Source: Enoplosus armatus (Eukaryota; Chordata; Actinopteri; Centrarchiformes; Enoplosidae). Taken from it: a DNA stretch of 64,000 nt. The DNA lies in NCBI RefSeq assembly GCF_043641665.1, contig NC_092188.1, forward strand, positions 15,893,704 through 15,957,703. Reading direction: 5' to 3'. Of this stretch, positions 18,260 through 31,195 are shown piece by piece. A program made the position numbers and the translations under genes. Under the pieces are notes generated by a model. The model was not told the DNA's origin. It saw nothing but the letters and a program-made list of their open reading frames with translations, and made no database searches. How positions within the stretch are numbered: the stretch's first letter is position 1; every line of letters begins with the position of its first letter.

Positions 18260-20853
18260 GTATGTCAAATGTTTGATATAGTGGTACAGTAGTTTATTGT
18301 GATATTGCTTCTGTATAGTATGTTTTAGGCTGATGATGGGTAAGCAAACTCTAAATTCCCAATAAGTCACTTAGTAGTTGGAGAACTAAACAATAGATCA
18401 ACCCCCTGAGTTCAGACAACTACTGGTTTTGCAACCAGTATGTCTTAATTTCAAGCTTTTCAGTTAATCAAATGGAATATGATACATATGGGGGGTGTGT
18501 TGACTGTAATATTTCAATATTTGCCAATTAACACTGAATGAAATGTGAAAAAATATCAGGTAGATAAAAATGAGAAGGTCATGTTTAAGATTTGATCAGT
18601 TTATATAGTCAGTTTGGTCAAAGAAGTATCAAAGTAAAACATTGCGGAGCTGCATTTTTAGAGTTGTGCTCTGTTTGTTTATTTGGAAAAGGAGGACACT
18701 AACTGTGTTCACACCTGTAGTTCTGCACACTTGGTCCAGACCAAGAAAAATATGATTTATTGTTGCCTTTTAGTTCAGATCCATTTCGTGTTCACACAGA
18801 CTTATTACGAATGAAACAAGATATGTAAACATGAAGCCATATGGACTGATCGGTAACTCATTCATTGGAAAGTTATGGTGACTGTCATCCTGCATCATCT
18901 GCTGGGGAAAACCAAATTCTGGAGAAAGCCAGCAAGTCATACAGCACTTTATATTTAACTTCTTTGGTGACACAAAATCCTGTCATCCGTCCATTTTGCT
19001 TTCATACTACAAACAAACCACACCAGAGCCTGCTTGAAAACGGTCTCATTCTGGTTGTTTGGTCTTTACCAGAGTTTGGTTGACAGCTTTCCCATCAGCC
19101 TAAACCAAAGAGGTTAGATGTGAAAACACCCTTTCAGTCTGTTCTACTACACAAAAAACAGTTGACAAGTCCTTCTCAGTTGATGAGATGAGATTTTGTG
19201 GCAGATTTATGAAATAAAATTAGGTTTACATATTGATTTTATCATTTCCACACATCATATAACGAAAACGTAATTCATTGTTCATTTTTAGTTTGATCCC
19301 TGGCACCCAAAAGATCTGGATGAAAACATGGGGCTGCAGTCATAACAACTCAGATGGAGAGTACATGGCCGGACAGCTAGCTGCCAGCGGATACAAGATT
19401 ACTGGTAAGAGATTGTTTATTTGTGGTGGTATAATGTCTATTGACTGGAGGTCTGTGAATAACATAATACGAATAACAACATTAACAGAATGCTACTACT
19501 AATAGATACTAATGAAATAATACTAAGATAGAAGGATAGATGGATGTTAGACTGATGGATTGGAGATAGGTACATGAATGAACAGCTGAAATTGTGTAAT
19601 TACTTTTTTTTATATCTTAGGTGTCTATAGAATGGATGTCATTATTGTTATTATTATTATTATTAATAAACACAAGGGGGCAGTCTTGCTTTGTAGGTAA
19701 GCTGTACCTTGTGTGTTTGTCCAGTGGGAGACTTTGTTTGGCCCTGAATTGCTGGATTGAGCTTCCCAGGCCTGTGTACTGCCCTCTACAAACTTGACCA
19801 ATCAAATGTATTTGGTTAAAACTGGTTAATGTGAGGTTTTGGATCATGTTTGGAGTCTGCCAATCATTATAAACCTGGTGGAATTTGTCCCTAACTGCAA
19901 GCTTTGCTCAACTTATGCTCACAAAGTCCACTGAGAACCAGCCTTACCTGGTATCTTTCCCAGAACTGAATTGGGGAGCGGATTGGTGATGTGTTGGCAC
20001 AGTGAGACGTTTTATAGTTGGGGTGTTAAGTCTGGAAACAAAAGAGAACACTGCAGCAGGTTAATATACAAAATTGACCAGCCTCTTTGACAACTTATGT
20101 TTTCAGCTAGCCTGAATAGAATATGACTTGTAGAGGTATTTGGCATTTTTCTGCCAAAATGGTTGGAAAAGTTGGAAAATCTGTTAACACTGATCACATT
20201 GGCTATATATATTGGTATATTGGCTTTCATGCTTTGTTATTAAGGATGCAGAGTACTTATATATTTGTAGATATCTGATGGCTGATAATTTACATGGACA
20301 TTCAGTCTGACGCTTAAATAAAGAGCAAACTCTTTCAGTATAACTTGAAGTTATAAAGATGATATTTAAAATACAACAAGCTCTCCAAATTAAACGGCAA
20401 AATATATTGTTTGTAACTGCCCTCCAACATGTTCAAGCGTTTTCTGATCTGACGCCCCTATCGACAGGACACTATCAATTGTCAGTGCCTTCCAAAACTG
20501 TCACAAATCACTGTTGGAAAAATAAATCCGTATTATGATCTGACATTGCTATGGTTAAGGTTTGGTTAGGTTAAGGCACAAAAATGACTTGGTTAGGGAA
20601 AGATAATGGTTTGGGTTAACATAAGTACTTTGTTAAGGTTAGGAGATCTTGTTGGTTAGGCTTCGTTAGTAGTTAAAATGTTTTTTGTCCTGACAGAGTG
20701 ATACATCAGAGAGAAGAGTTGACAGGTGTCACATTATAGATTGTTAGACAAAATGTGACTATGTTAAATTCTACCTTTCATGTTTAGTTTTGCATGTATT
20801 TTGCATAGAGGCCAGACATATTATGAACTAGATTACCATAGGTCTTTCATGAG

Positions 20854-20894
<41 letters not shown>

Positions 20895-22329
20895 GCACAG
20901 GTGAGAGAGACCGACAGACAAAGCAGAGTGAGACCGAGATAGACGATCTACATTATTTCAGCATGTGTGTGTTGAATTGTAGTTGTCAGTTAAAAATAAT
21001 TTGAGTACGACTTCCAAACAAGTTTCCTTGTCAGTGTGCGCGCGATCCCGTGTTCATCACAATCAGGCATGAAGAAAAGGTATTGTATTGTACTGTTTGT
21101 CTTTCTATGTGCAGTAGCTGTGTGTGTGTGTGTGTGTTTTGTGTGTGTGTGTGTGTCTCTGTGTCTGTGTGTGAGTTAATATTAACCCCTCAGGCATTTC
21201 TCTCACCATGGGGTCTCCACAGCCTTAGAAGGACATTAATCACACACTTCAAAAATGCAGATGTACTCACTCACTCACAAACACACACACAAGACACAAT
21301 TTACTCATGAACATAGGCCATCGGTTTCCCCCCTTATCTGGTAGTTTAGACCCTTGATCTCTTTATCTTTTCCTACCTTTCTTTGTTTTTAACAGTTTTT
21401 TCTGTCCCCTGAGCTTGTCTCAGATACAAACCGTGTCTCTTTCATACTGTCTCTCTTCTCTGTGGTCTCTCACCCTCTTGACAGAGTTGCATTTCCTGTG
21501 TTAAAGCATCTACTCAGGCTTGAGATTTACCGTGCTAATTGTCTTACCTTAGATCTATTTCGACTGTAATTTAGTGGAACGGTGGCAATTGTGAGTGTGA
21601 TGAAAACTGTCGGTTGTAGTTAGTGAGTTGTTTTCTGTTCCCACTTTGATTTCTGTACGAGAAATATGTGCCTGTCGCAGAATCTGATTACAGTACATAG
21701 CTTCTCTGGTCGTGTTAAAGTCCTCATCAGATATACACATTTCAAGATGGTGTAATGTAATACAATCTAAGGTAATAAGGTTAAACTTGCTGTTATGGTT
21801 ATTGAATTTTTTTTCTAATCTCTGGATTAGGTTAGTTTCAGTCTTCTTCTCTTCTCCTGAAAGTGGGACCATGCAGTGACCACACAGGGATCCTGGTTCC
21901 AGAGAGTGTTCAGCAAATATTACAGCTATTTAATTTCATTAGACTTCAGGTCAGTAGAAGTGCTCCCAACAGTGGTATGAATATCTGTGCGTGTAACATA
22001 TTTCACTTCTCTCACCGATATCTTAGAATATGAACAACAAATTAGTGTATTCTGTTCGGGAATCCTTGACAGTTGACATTCTTCAAGATCAGACACATCA
22101 GTTGGTGTGTGTATGCCTGTGAGAAAGACACTCAACACTAAAACAGAATAATAGGTGATGTAGATACTTACAAGGGTAAAAAAAAAACTGTTCTGTTTTA
22201 ATGGCTTTCAGGTGGCCTTTGCCACATATCATTTGCATAGTCTCATCTATTTGCAAAAGGGTGTGATTGTGTTTCATGTTTTCATTGGACATTGGTACTT
22301 GTCTACCTGGTGTGTGCCTCCTCTTGCTG

Positions 22330-22378
<49 letters not shown>

Positions 22379-24369
22379 GACCTTACTAACTCCAGTATTA
22401 GTTTCTTCTATGACTGACACTGCTCTGATGAGGTGCTGCAGTTTCATAACCATCAGTCTGTGTCTGTATGTGTCTCTTCCCACCTGGTTATATTCAGGTT
22501 GTGAGCATAGCACAGTTGTAACAACATGACCACTGCAGACGAAGTTAAGTAATGGCCAGGTATATAAATGTTTATCAATGAAGGGGAAAGGTTTTATTCA
22601 TAGTGTGTGTTTGTGTCTCTGTGTGTCCTACGGGTAACTGTTTAGCAAAAAAGCAGAATTTTTATTTTTACCCCACTTTGTAGCTCAAAGATGCCTTGAT
22701 CCTTCACAGATGAAGCTTCAGAATACTCTCCCTGTCTCTCTCCTTCAGCCTTGTTGTCTCTCTCTCTCTCTCTCTCTCTCCCTCTCAACAAAGTACTTTA
22801 AAGGTCAGTGTCTCACTGCTAAAGCTTAAGGATTAGTTTGGTTTCTGTCTCCCCCTTCTCTGCTTTTTATCTGCGTCCTTTCCCTTTGTTTGCTTCCTTG
22901 TCTCGTCTTCTGTCTCTTTTCTCCTGCAACACTTTTTTGTTTTTCTTTCAATCTCCGCCTCTCCTTCTTTGTGTGTGAGTATCTTCGCTGATTGTTTTTC
23001 ACTGTGGGATTGTTGGAAGGAGAAATTGCCTGTCATGGCCAGAATCGGGGGAGATTACACTCAGGACAGGTGGTGATTGTTTTGAATGGTATAGTATGGA
23101 ATTCAATGCACTTGTGTAGAATGGCATGACATTATTTTGGAGTGGATTGGAGAGAGTGGAATAGTCTGGAATGGCAAGGATTGAATTGGGCTCCTGAAGG
23201 ATGTAGTGTCTAGTCTTGGGCCAGATTGAACATGAGGACTTAGAGGAGGTTGAACATTATGATTTGTGAGTCAGAATGTTATTTCCTTCTCCAAAAAAAA
23301 TGTAGAAAATGATGATACCATATGAATATCAGATACCTGATACCTCTGCAGTGTCTGTTGTTCTGATCCGCAGTGTCGAACTGCAGAATTTACTGAAAGA
23401 GTTTGGACAAAGACGGAGCCTCCACTGCTCTGAAAACATGACATCACCTTCTCCCTCCCTCTCATCTTTCCTGCCTGTTTTCTCTCTTTCACACCCCCTG
23501 CCCTCCCCTGTCCCTCTTTCATACCTCCCTCTAACTCTTTCTTTCTGTCTTAAACTATGACATCACCTGGTGTGAGACATAGTAGCAGTACTTATGTTGT
23601 CCTCTAGGTGGCAGCCTTGGCTCATGGGAAGTGCCTTTTGTTCAAAGACTGCATCTCTGCAATATCAGGATGAGGTCATCCTTCTGAAAAACACACTCTT
23701 TTTTATCATTCATAGTTTTAAAAGTTGTAACTTTGAGTCTGTGAAGGCTACACATGATCGGATGTGATCATTAGTGTTCATAACATTAAGCCAGCTCTTT
23801 GTTAACGCTGTTTTTAACCTGAAAATATAATGTAATACTAATAATGACATCATGTAGACTTTTACATAACAAGAGCCTTTTTGATTTAAGGTTTAATATA
23901 AAGTGGCTGTAGATGGATTGGATGAGAGGGACCACTCCTCATTCTTCACTTGGAGAACACCTTGGCATGTACATACATTGTTTATTTTTTAAATATAATA
24001 TATGAGAGATGAGTATTTTTTCCACACCAAATGTTTAAACCCTGGCCAGTTGAGGGGATATCTAAAATATTAAGTAATTCTCAACAATCTCAAGAGAAAA
24101 TGTCTCCCCTTTCTCCCTTGAGTTTTTGTCTTGTCCTGTTTTTACGTCAATGAAACAACAACCTGTGTCACTTCTCCTCTCTGCTTTCATTGTCTCCACA
24201 CTTGTTATACTGTCTGTGCTTGTTCAGCCTGGCTCGTTCTGAGTTGCTGTTCCTCAGGACAACCAGAGAGGGCACTGTTTACCCAGGATAGTACACTGAT
24301 ACAGTGCAATGTGCCAAATAGTGACTTCATAGAAAGGCGTGTATGCTCACACATGGGTGCGCACATGCT

Positions 24370-24436
<67 letters not shown>

Positions 24437-26568
24437 ACACACACACACACACCCTTCATGGAAAGTCACACCAGGATATTTTGATTGTTTTTGGCTGTTC
24501 TCCTCTCCTCCCCTCCCAATCTCCTCTCTCCCAGCCAGCCGCACACACAGCACTTCAGTTATGATTTTACATACCGGTTAGGCAAAATTACTCCCTGGTA
24601 CACAATGTCAGACAAATCAGGCATTCTCAGTTCCTGGTTTGGACACAGACAGTTGGAGGATATGAGCTTCAGAGAGAGGGTGTGAGCTGTTCTGATAAAA
24701 TGATATGAGGATTTTATTGATCAGCAGGTATTACAGGTGCTGCTCTGGAGAGAAAATGCTGGAGGTGTCACATACAATGTAATTTTACTGTGCCTTTTAG
24801 ACAATAAACTGCTTTGAAATTTTGATTGATATGAAATGCTTCATTGGCTTCGAAAGAAAGCTAGATGGTTTAGCAATCTTATATTATGCTTTTAACACTA
24901 AATGCTTCTTGCTTCTATTTGAAATGAAACACTTAATGTTGTATGCATGTAACATGGCAGGAAGGAAAATATATGACATATTTGTCAATTTAATATTTAC
25001 TTTCATTTCACTGGCATAAAGGATATGTGACATTTGCATTCAATGAATGTTCTTACTTTTTCAATTATATACATTTTCCAGGATATTTCAAATTGACTGT
25101 ATTTAGAAATTTAGGCTGAAACATTGTCGAACTACTCTGATTCAGCTCATACTGCATTTGTGTTGTGAGTGCTGCTGCTGCTCTGTGTGATTGTATTACA
25201 TCACTGTAGAGTATTCTCAGTCTGAGTGTGTGTGTACCTCGCATACATGCCATCTCATTCATAAAAGGCAGTGTGTGAGGATCTTCTGATTGGCAGACTG
25301 TGTGCTACGCAACATTACACGCCGCAATGTTATAGCCAATGAAAACTTACAATGTTCTCTCTGACTCCACCTCTCGCATATACACACACTCACCCAGACA
25401 CGTTAGCACACACAGCCAGCTCACACACACATTTACTCTTCTCACATACAGTTGCAGACGTGGTGGGAATTGATATTGTACAGGGAAAGTGTGAGAGACG
25501 GTTCAGTTTTCGACAGCCGTCATTCTGCAAGATTAGACAGATCACCTGATGTGCTTACGCGTGTGAGAAACACTGTATGCTCACTCTCTTTCTACTATCA
25601 TGCAACTGTGTGTGTCAGACAGTCCCACTTTGCTGATTAGAGAGGAAAAGGGGTGAAAAAGAGTAAAGGGGAAAGCAACGTAAGGAAAGACGAGGGGAAG
25701 AGTCAGCGGGGAAGGGAGGAGGGTGCTGGGATGAAGGGTACAGCGACAGAGACAGATGCACTTGAAGCCAAAATCAGCCTCAGCGATGGTCGGAAAAAGG
25801 AGGCGAACAGGGAGGGTAATACGCTGCCAGGGAGAACGAAATAGTCTCTGGCAATGCTGCAGAAACGGGAAATAGAGACATGGATAGATGGAGGAATAAC
25901 GTAATGGAGAAAGGCACTGAAAGGTAAAGAGAGAAGAGGGGAGTGGTTTGAAGAACAACAGACAACAGGAGAGACGTAAGGAAAGAGAAAATCTGTGCAT
26001 TGCAAAAGGAGGTAAAGTGGATAGGAAATGGTTGCTGGCTGCAATGGATATAAATCAAGAGACATAGTTGTGAGAAAATTGACAATTTGAACCTAAACTA
26101 GAAACTAAATAGACTATACATGGAACTAGACAGAGCAGAAGAATGAAATAAATTTTCATCACTGCATGTACATTTGAATTGAATATATTAAATATAATAC
26201 CGTTCAACAAGTCTAAGCAGACATTTGACAGACAGGCTGTTAATATGTAAATATGGATATGTAAATATTAGTATGGCGACATGAGGGTTAAACAATTTTG
26301 AATATTAAAGCTGTCATTTGGCAAAACAGGTGTCCCTTTGTATGGAGGTTTTGCAATCAAACAAAACATAAGAACTACTTAATGACATTTGCGTTTTACT
26401 ATCATTATTATACTTTGTAAGAATAGTTCAGTAGTTGTTATTAATTATAATTTCAGTCCTGAGTTCACACAATGCTAATAATTTCTGTATTTAAGGACAG
26501 TATGTGTGGCTTTAACAGAGCAATGCTGTTAAAATGAAAATGAGATAGCCCTGTCCCATCTCTGTAAA

Positions 26569-26599
<31 letters not shown>

Positions 26600-26704
26600 G
26601 TTTCTAAGGCTTTGAATTCATTTAAAATCCTAACAAATGGACCCATGAGTCTAGGCAGTCAAGTGTAACCATTTAAAGGCCAGGAGATTAGAGTGATCCC
26701 AAGC

Positions 26705-26766
<62 letters not shown>

Positions 26767-29700
26767 AGTGTGAATGTGAATGTGAATGTGCATGTGTTTT
26801 GGTGATCCTACAAGGTGACCCATGTGTAGGCAGCACCCAGTAACCATTTAGAGGCCATGGGATTAGGGACCCCAGCCATTCCTGCCTTAAGGTTCCCTTG
26901 AGGGAGCTATGGATAGAGGAGAAAACCGGATGGCTTCAGGAAAGGATGGATCACTGCTCAATCTAATCTATTGATTATTCTGAGGAAAGGAATTTTGACA
27001 GCATCATAAACTGACCTGGTGAGAACAACCATTGCAGCAAGAAGATTGCCATGGCACAAAGTCAGTCTTAAGGATTTATTGGTGTTGTCCTTTTTGGCAT
27101 TTTTCTATATTAATAGCCATGTTAATAATTGAGTCATAGGTAAATAAGTAAATAGGTAATGTTAAAACGACATGACCAGATGCCCACTATTGATAGTAGG
27201 GGACTGCAGGAGGGAAACAAGGATTATTCTTCCCTGGTTCTCATTTCTCCAAGGATAGAAAGATCTCCCGTATTGCTAGTAGCACTTCCCATATGTGAAG
27301 TTTAGGAGCAAGGAAAGAGAATTACAGTCGACCAAAAGAGAGACCACTCCTTGTTCTTCTGAGAAATAACAAAAAACAGAACAAATTGATTCCCCAAAGG
27401 GTGGTGATATCTCACCTGTGTTTCTCAACCCAGAAAGATACAGGAAAGATAGGAGAGGAAGAATAATGGAGGAAAGGAACTCTGTTCCAGTCTCCCCTCT
27501 GTCCATGCATTTGTTCACTCGCACTTTCATTTCTCTGATGAAGAAAGCTAGAGATAAATGAAGGGAGAAGCTGGATAGGAGTTTCCTTTGCTGCTTCCCT
27601 CTAGAGGAAGCGTATTCCCTATTCCCAGCAGAAGCCAGCCAGCCAGTCAACCTCCTGTTATCCCAGGAATACCGCCCGCATTCCACAGGGATTGGGAATA
27701 CCCTGAAGGGGTATAATGGGAATATCATGGAGGGGATGTGAGTAATGGGATAAGGCAAGAGCCTAGGGAAAGGCTTGGGGGTGGAGGGGATTGAGGGAGG
27801 GAGGGAGGGACGAGGAAACGAGGAGGATAGTCTGGAAAGGGGATGAGGGGCGAAGCCAGGTTTTGCACACATTTGCAGAGTTGAGCCTTAAATCAAAGCC
27901 GGGAGATGATGCTTTCTGGCAGCAGAGGTGGCCTAATGGCCTAAAAAATAAAAGCTAATGGCCTGTAGATTGACAGTTCAAATCTCAGACCAAAACGTCC
28001 ACACTGCATAGGAGATTGAAGAAGTCACGCTTTCCCTCCTCTCCAACAAGTTGCATCAGGTGCCATTTGACAAGGCATTTAACCCCCAGCATCTCAACTT
28101 GAGCTGCTCAGTGGGCAACACGACATGCCTGTGGATATGTTGGGCAGCTCCCAGTTGTGTGTATGTGACCCACCCTCCATTGCCCCTGTCTTGCCAGTTC
28201 ATTTCTATTAATATGAATTCAAATGAGTGTTTTCTTGGGCAACTGTGAGGCCTAAAAGTGACACTTTTTGTTCATGAAATTGGATGCATCCCACTAACAT
28301 AGCCATATATAATGATTAAATAGAAAAGTGGCCTAATGTTTTTAGCTATTTTGATTGTTATACATTGAAAAAATGTTTTTGATAACATTCTATTTCAGAT
28401 TTAAAAGTCTCTTATCAGATTTAGTTTTGCACTGAAGCACAGTGAAAGGCTCAAAGTGATAGTTGAAGGATAAGTGATATTCTTTACTTTTCTTATTGAA
28501 AAGGCCAAAACCAACAATGAATTAGTGGGCACTTAAGTTTATCTTGAGTCTTGCTGCTTTGAATACTGTCAAGCGCACCAAATCTGTGGCTGAAAGTAGA
28601 CTCCAGCATGATTTACTCCTGTTTGAGTAGCTAAAATCTACAGTGCCCAGTTGTTTTACCAAATTGTCAAGCCTTTTTTTAAGTGGAAGTTTATATTCAT
28701 GACATGTTTGTCTACACACCCACAATACACCTACAGAGGTGTTTTTAGTCATGTTGCTTGATTGGACCTCCTCTCAGGACTTTGTGAAAGATCTTCAGTA
28801 GGAACAAATGGGCTTTGGGCTGGGTACCATAGACAGACTGGGGAAGTCAAGGTATTAAAGACAGACTAATGCAATGTTGGTTTTGGTCTTTTCATGGGAT
28901 TTTTTGACAATAAGAAAAAAATAGAATCTTACCCACTTTTTGTTAGTCATGTGACATGATGGAGAATCTGACAACTGGTCAGTTTACTGTGAAACAACAT
29001 ATCTTTATTATCATCTCTTCCTCAACCTGTTCTTCAGCCTTGAGCTATGAAGTTGCTTTGAGAGTTGCTGTGTCAGATAGAATGCATAGCAAACGCCTTA
29101 ATTAGGGTCACCACAGGACAAATTGAGTTTTATTCACATAATTTGACAATACAAACTGTCCTAATTTCAAAATGTCAATGTCTGTACACAATAATATGTC
29201 TTTATTTGTTCATTGGAGCGATGTCAGGGACTCCCTTAGCTTTCCTCTCTTGGAGGACAAAAACAGTTCAATATTGTGTCGGACTCCTTGACAGTAGAGC
29301 CAGAAAGACCAAAGTTGACATTTGACAACTCATTGTCGCTTTCTCTGTTTTTGAATAATTAGCTTGTCTGTTATTTTACAAGCTGAAAGAGACTTTTTAG
29401 TCTTCCTCAATTCATATTTCTCCCCTCCCCTTTGTGTTCCCTGTCATCTTGACTCAATAAGGAAAACAAATGTAATTTCCCTCATGAGGAGGAAATGAAA
29501 GCTTGAAAGACGTTAGTAATTAACGTGGCATGCCAGACTGTTGGTGTGGGTGGAGAAAATGTGTGGGTGACATATGGATAAAAAGCAAAAAAAACTGAGA
29601 GTTAGGCATTCAAGGACATGTAGTAAATGACTTTTCAAGGCCCTCTTTGAGGTTTTCCTCTCTCCCTCTCTTCCCTTTGGGCCTATTTGTGTTGTTTTGG

Positions 29701-30275
29701 AAGATAACCCCTGCTTTCTGTCTGAGTGTCCAATGTTCAGCCATCAGTGCCATTACTCCCTGACCACCCGCTGAAATGGAAAGCAGGGGTGACCTGTATC
29801 GTTGTGTGTGTGTGTGTGTGTGTGTGTGGATGTTCATATAAGGCCACCTGCTGAAATAAAAGCACTGGCTACCTGCGAGTAAAGATAGAAGAGTGTAAGC
29901 ATGTGTTGTGTGAATTTCTGAGTTTTATGAGGACCAGCCAGAAATTTGAACAAAGGAATAAGGGAATACTTCAGAGGGTTAAAGCATTCAGAGGTCCTCA
30001 CAAGTCTCACAACTCCATCTTTTGTAATAAATTAATTCTACGTGTGTCTGTCTGATCTCTCCTTCATACATATAAATGAATCAGCTATGTGCTAGATTGC
30101 CATGTGAGAGCACAGATATTAGATAAAGTGGATTTAAAAGCCGCGGATGATGTGAGCAGTGGGTTTAATTTGAATCATCATCGGACAAAGTAACCTTGAT
30201 CGCCAAGCAGAAAAGATGACTTGACTGGAAGCAGGACCTTGCTTGACCAGAGAGAAACTGTGAATGAATATGAGT

Positions 30276-30320
<45 letters not shown>

Positions 30321-31041
30321 TGTGGTCATCTACAGGTTATAGGCCTAATAGCTTGTCTGCTGTCCACTCTGCAAGGCAGGGTGTAGACAAGTAATAATTG
30401 CGCTTGAATTTGCCTGAAGGGGTGTTTGTGTGCACACTTTTATCCACTTTCCATCTAGTCAACCACTTCTAATTCACTTGTATTTTCTGACTCTTTTATT
30501 TGTGCTTTCTTTCTTTGAGGCTCTCACTCTTATTCAACCTCTCCTCTCTCTACATGTGTAGATATATACAGGGGGAAGTTCACAGAGTATATACAGGTAA
30601 TGTTTAGCCAGGAAAGAGATCGATAGCTATATATTGATTAAGCATTAAGTGTGGCCACAAGTCATTTCCTGGCTGTCTGTATGTGCTGGAAAATGAATGT
30701 TTTTGGAAGTGTTGGTGTGTTTCAGTGTAGGCCAAGCCCCCAGAAAATACGCTAGACTGGGTAGATTTCAGCCTAAACTAAACTAATAAGGTCAACCAAA
30801 AGGAGGAGTGTTTATTTTTATTGTGACTTTTAATTTTTTTATCTTTGGTTGCATTTCTGTCTCCCTCATTTGCATTCCACACTCAGTGACTGGATCAAAC
30901 ACACAAGCTCACAGATACATGCACATACAGAAGTGTGTGAAGTTTATTGATAATCCGAGGCTTTCCACATGGCAGACAGATGGCTCTTCTAATCTTCCAG
31001 ACAGACACTGCCTTTTGATATCTGATCTGATCTGATGATTG

Positions 31042-31080
<39 letters not shown>

Positions 31081-31147
31081 TGTGTCTGTGTGTGGTTTCC
31101 AAGGATGAACTCAATAAATCTGTCCTCAAAAGTCCCCTGCTGACTCC

Positions 31148-31195
<48 letters not shown>

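Noticed and set aside
24131..24581. Overlapping ORFs with long His-Thr or Cys-Val runs around 24.4 kb (also at 22.3, 26.7, 43.4 and 59.3 kb)
   Set aside because: They are translations of CA/TG microsatellites and have no start context, splice signals or conserved flanks.
25581..26085. Minus-strand ORFs of 139, 120 and 101 codons
   Set aside because: Three frames are open together because the strand is pyrimidine-rich; composition explains them.
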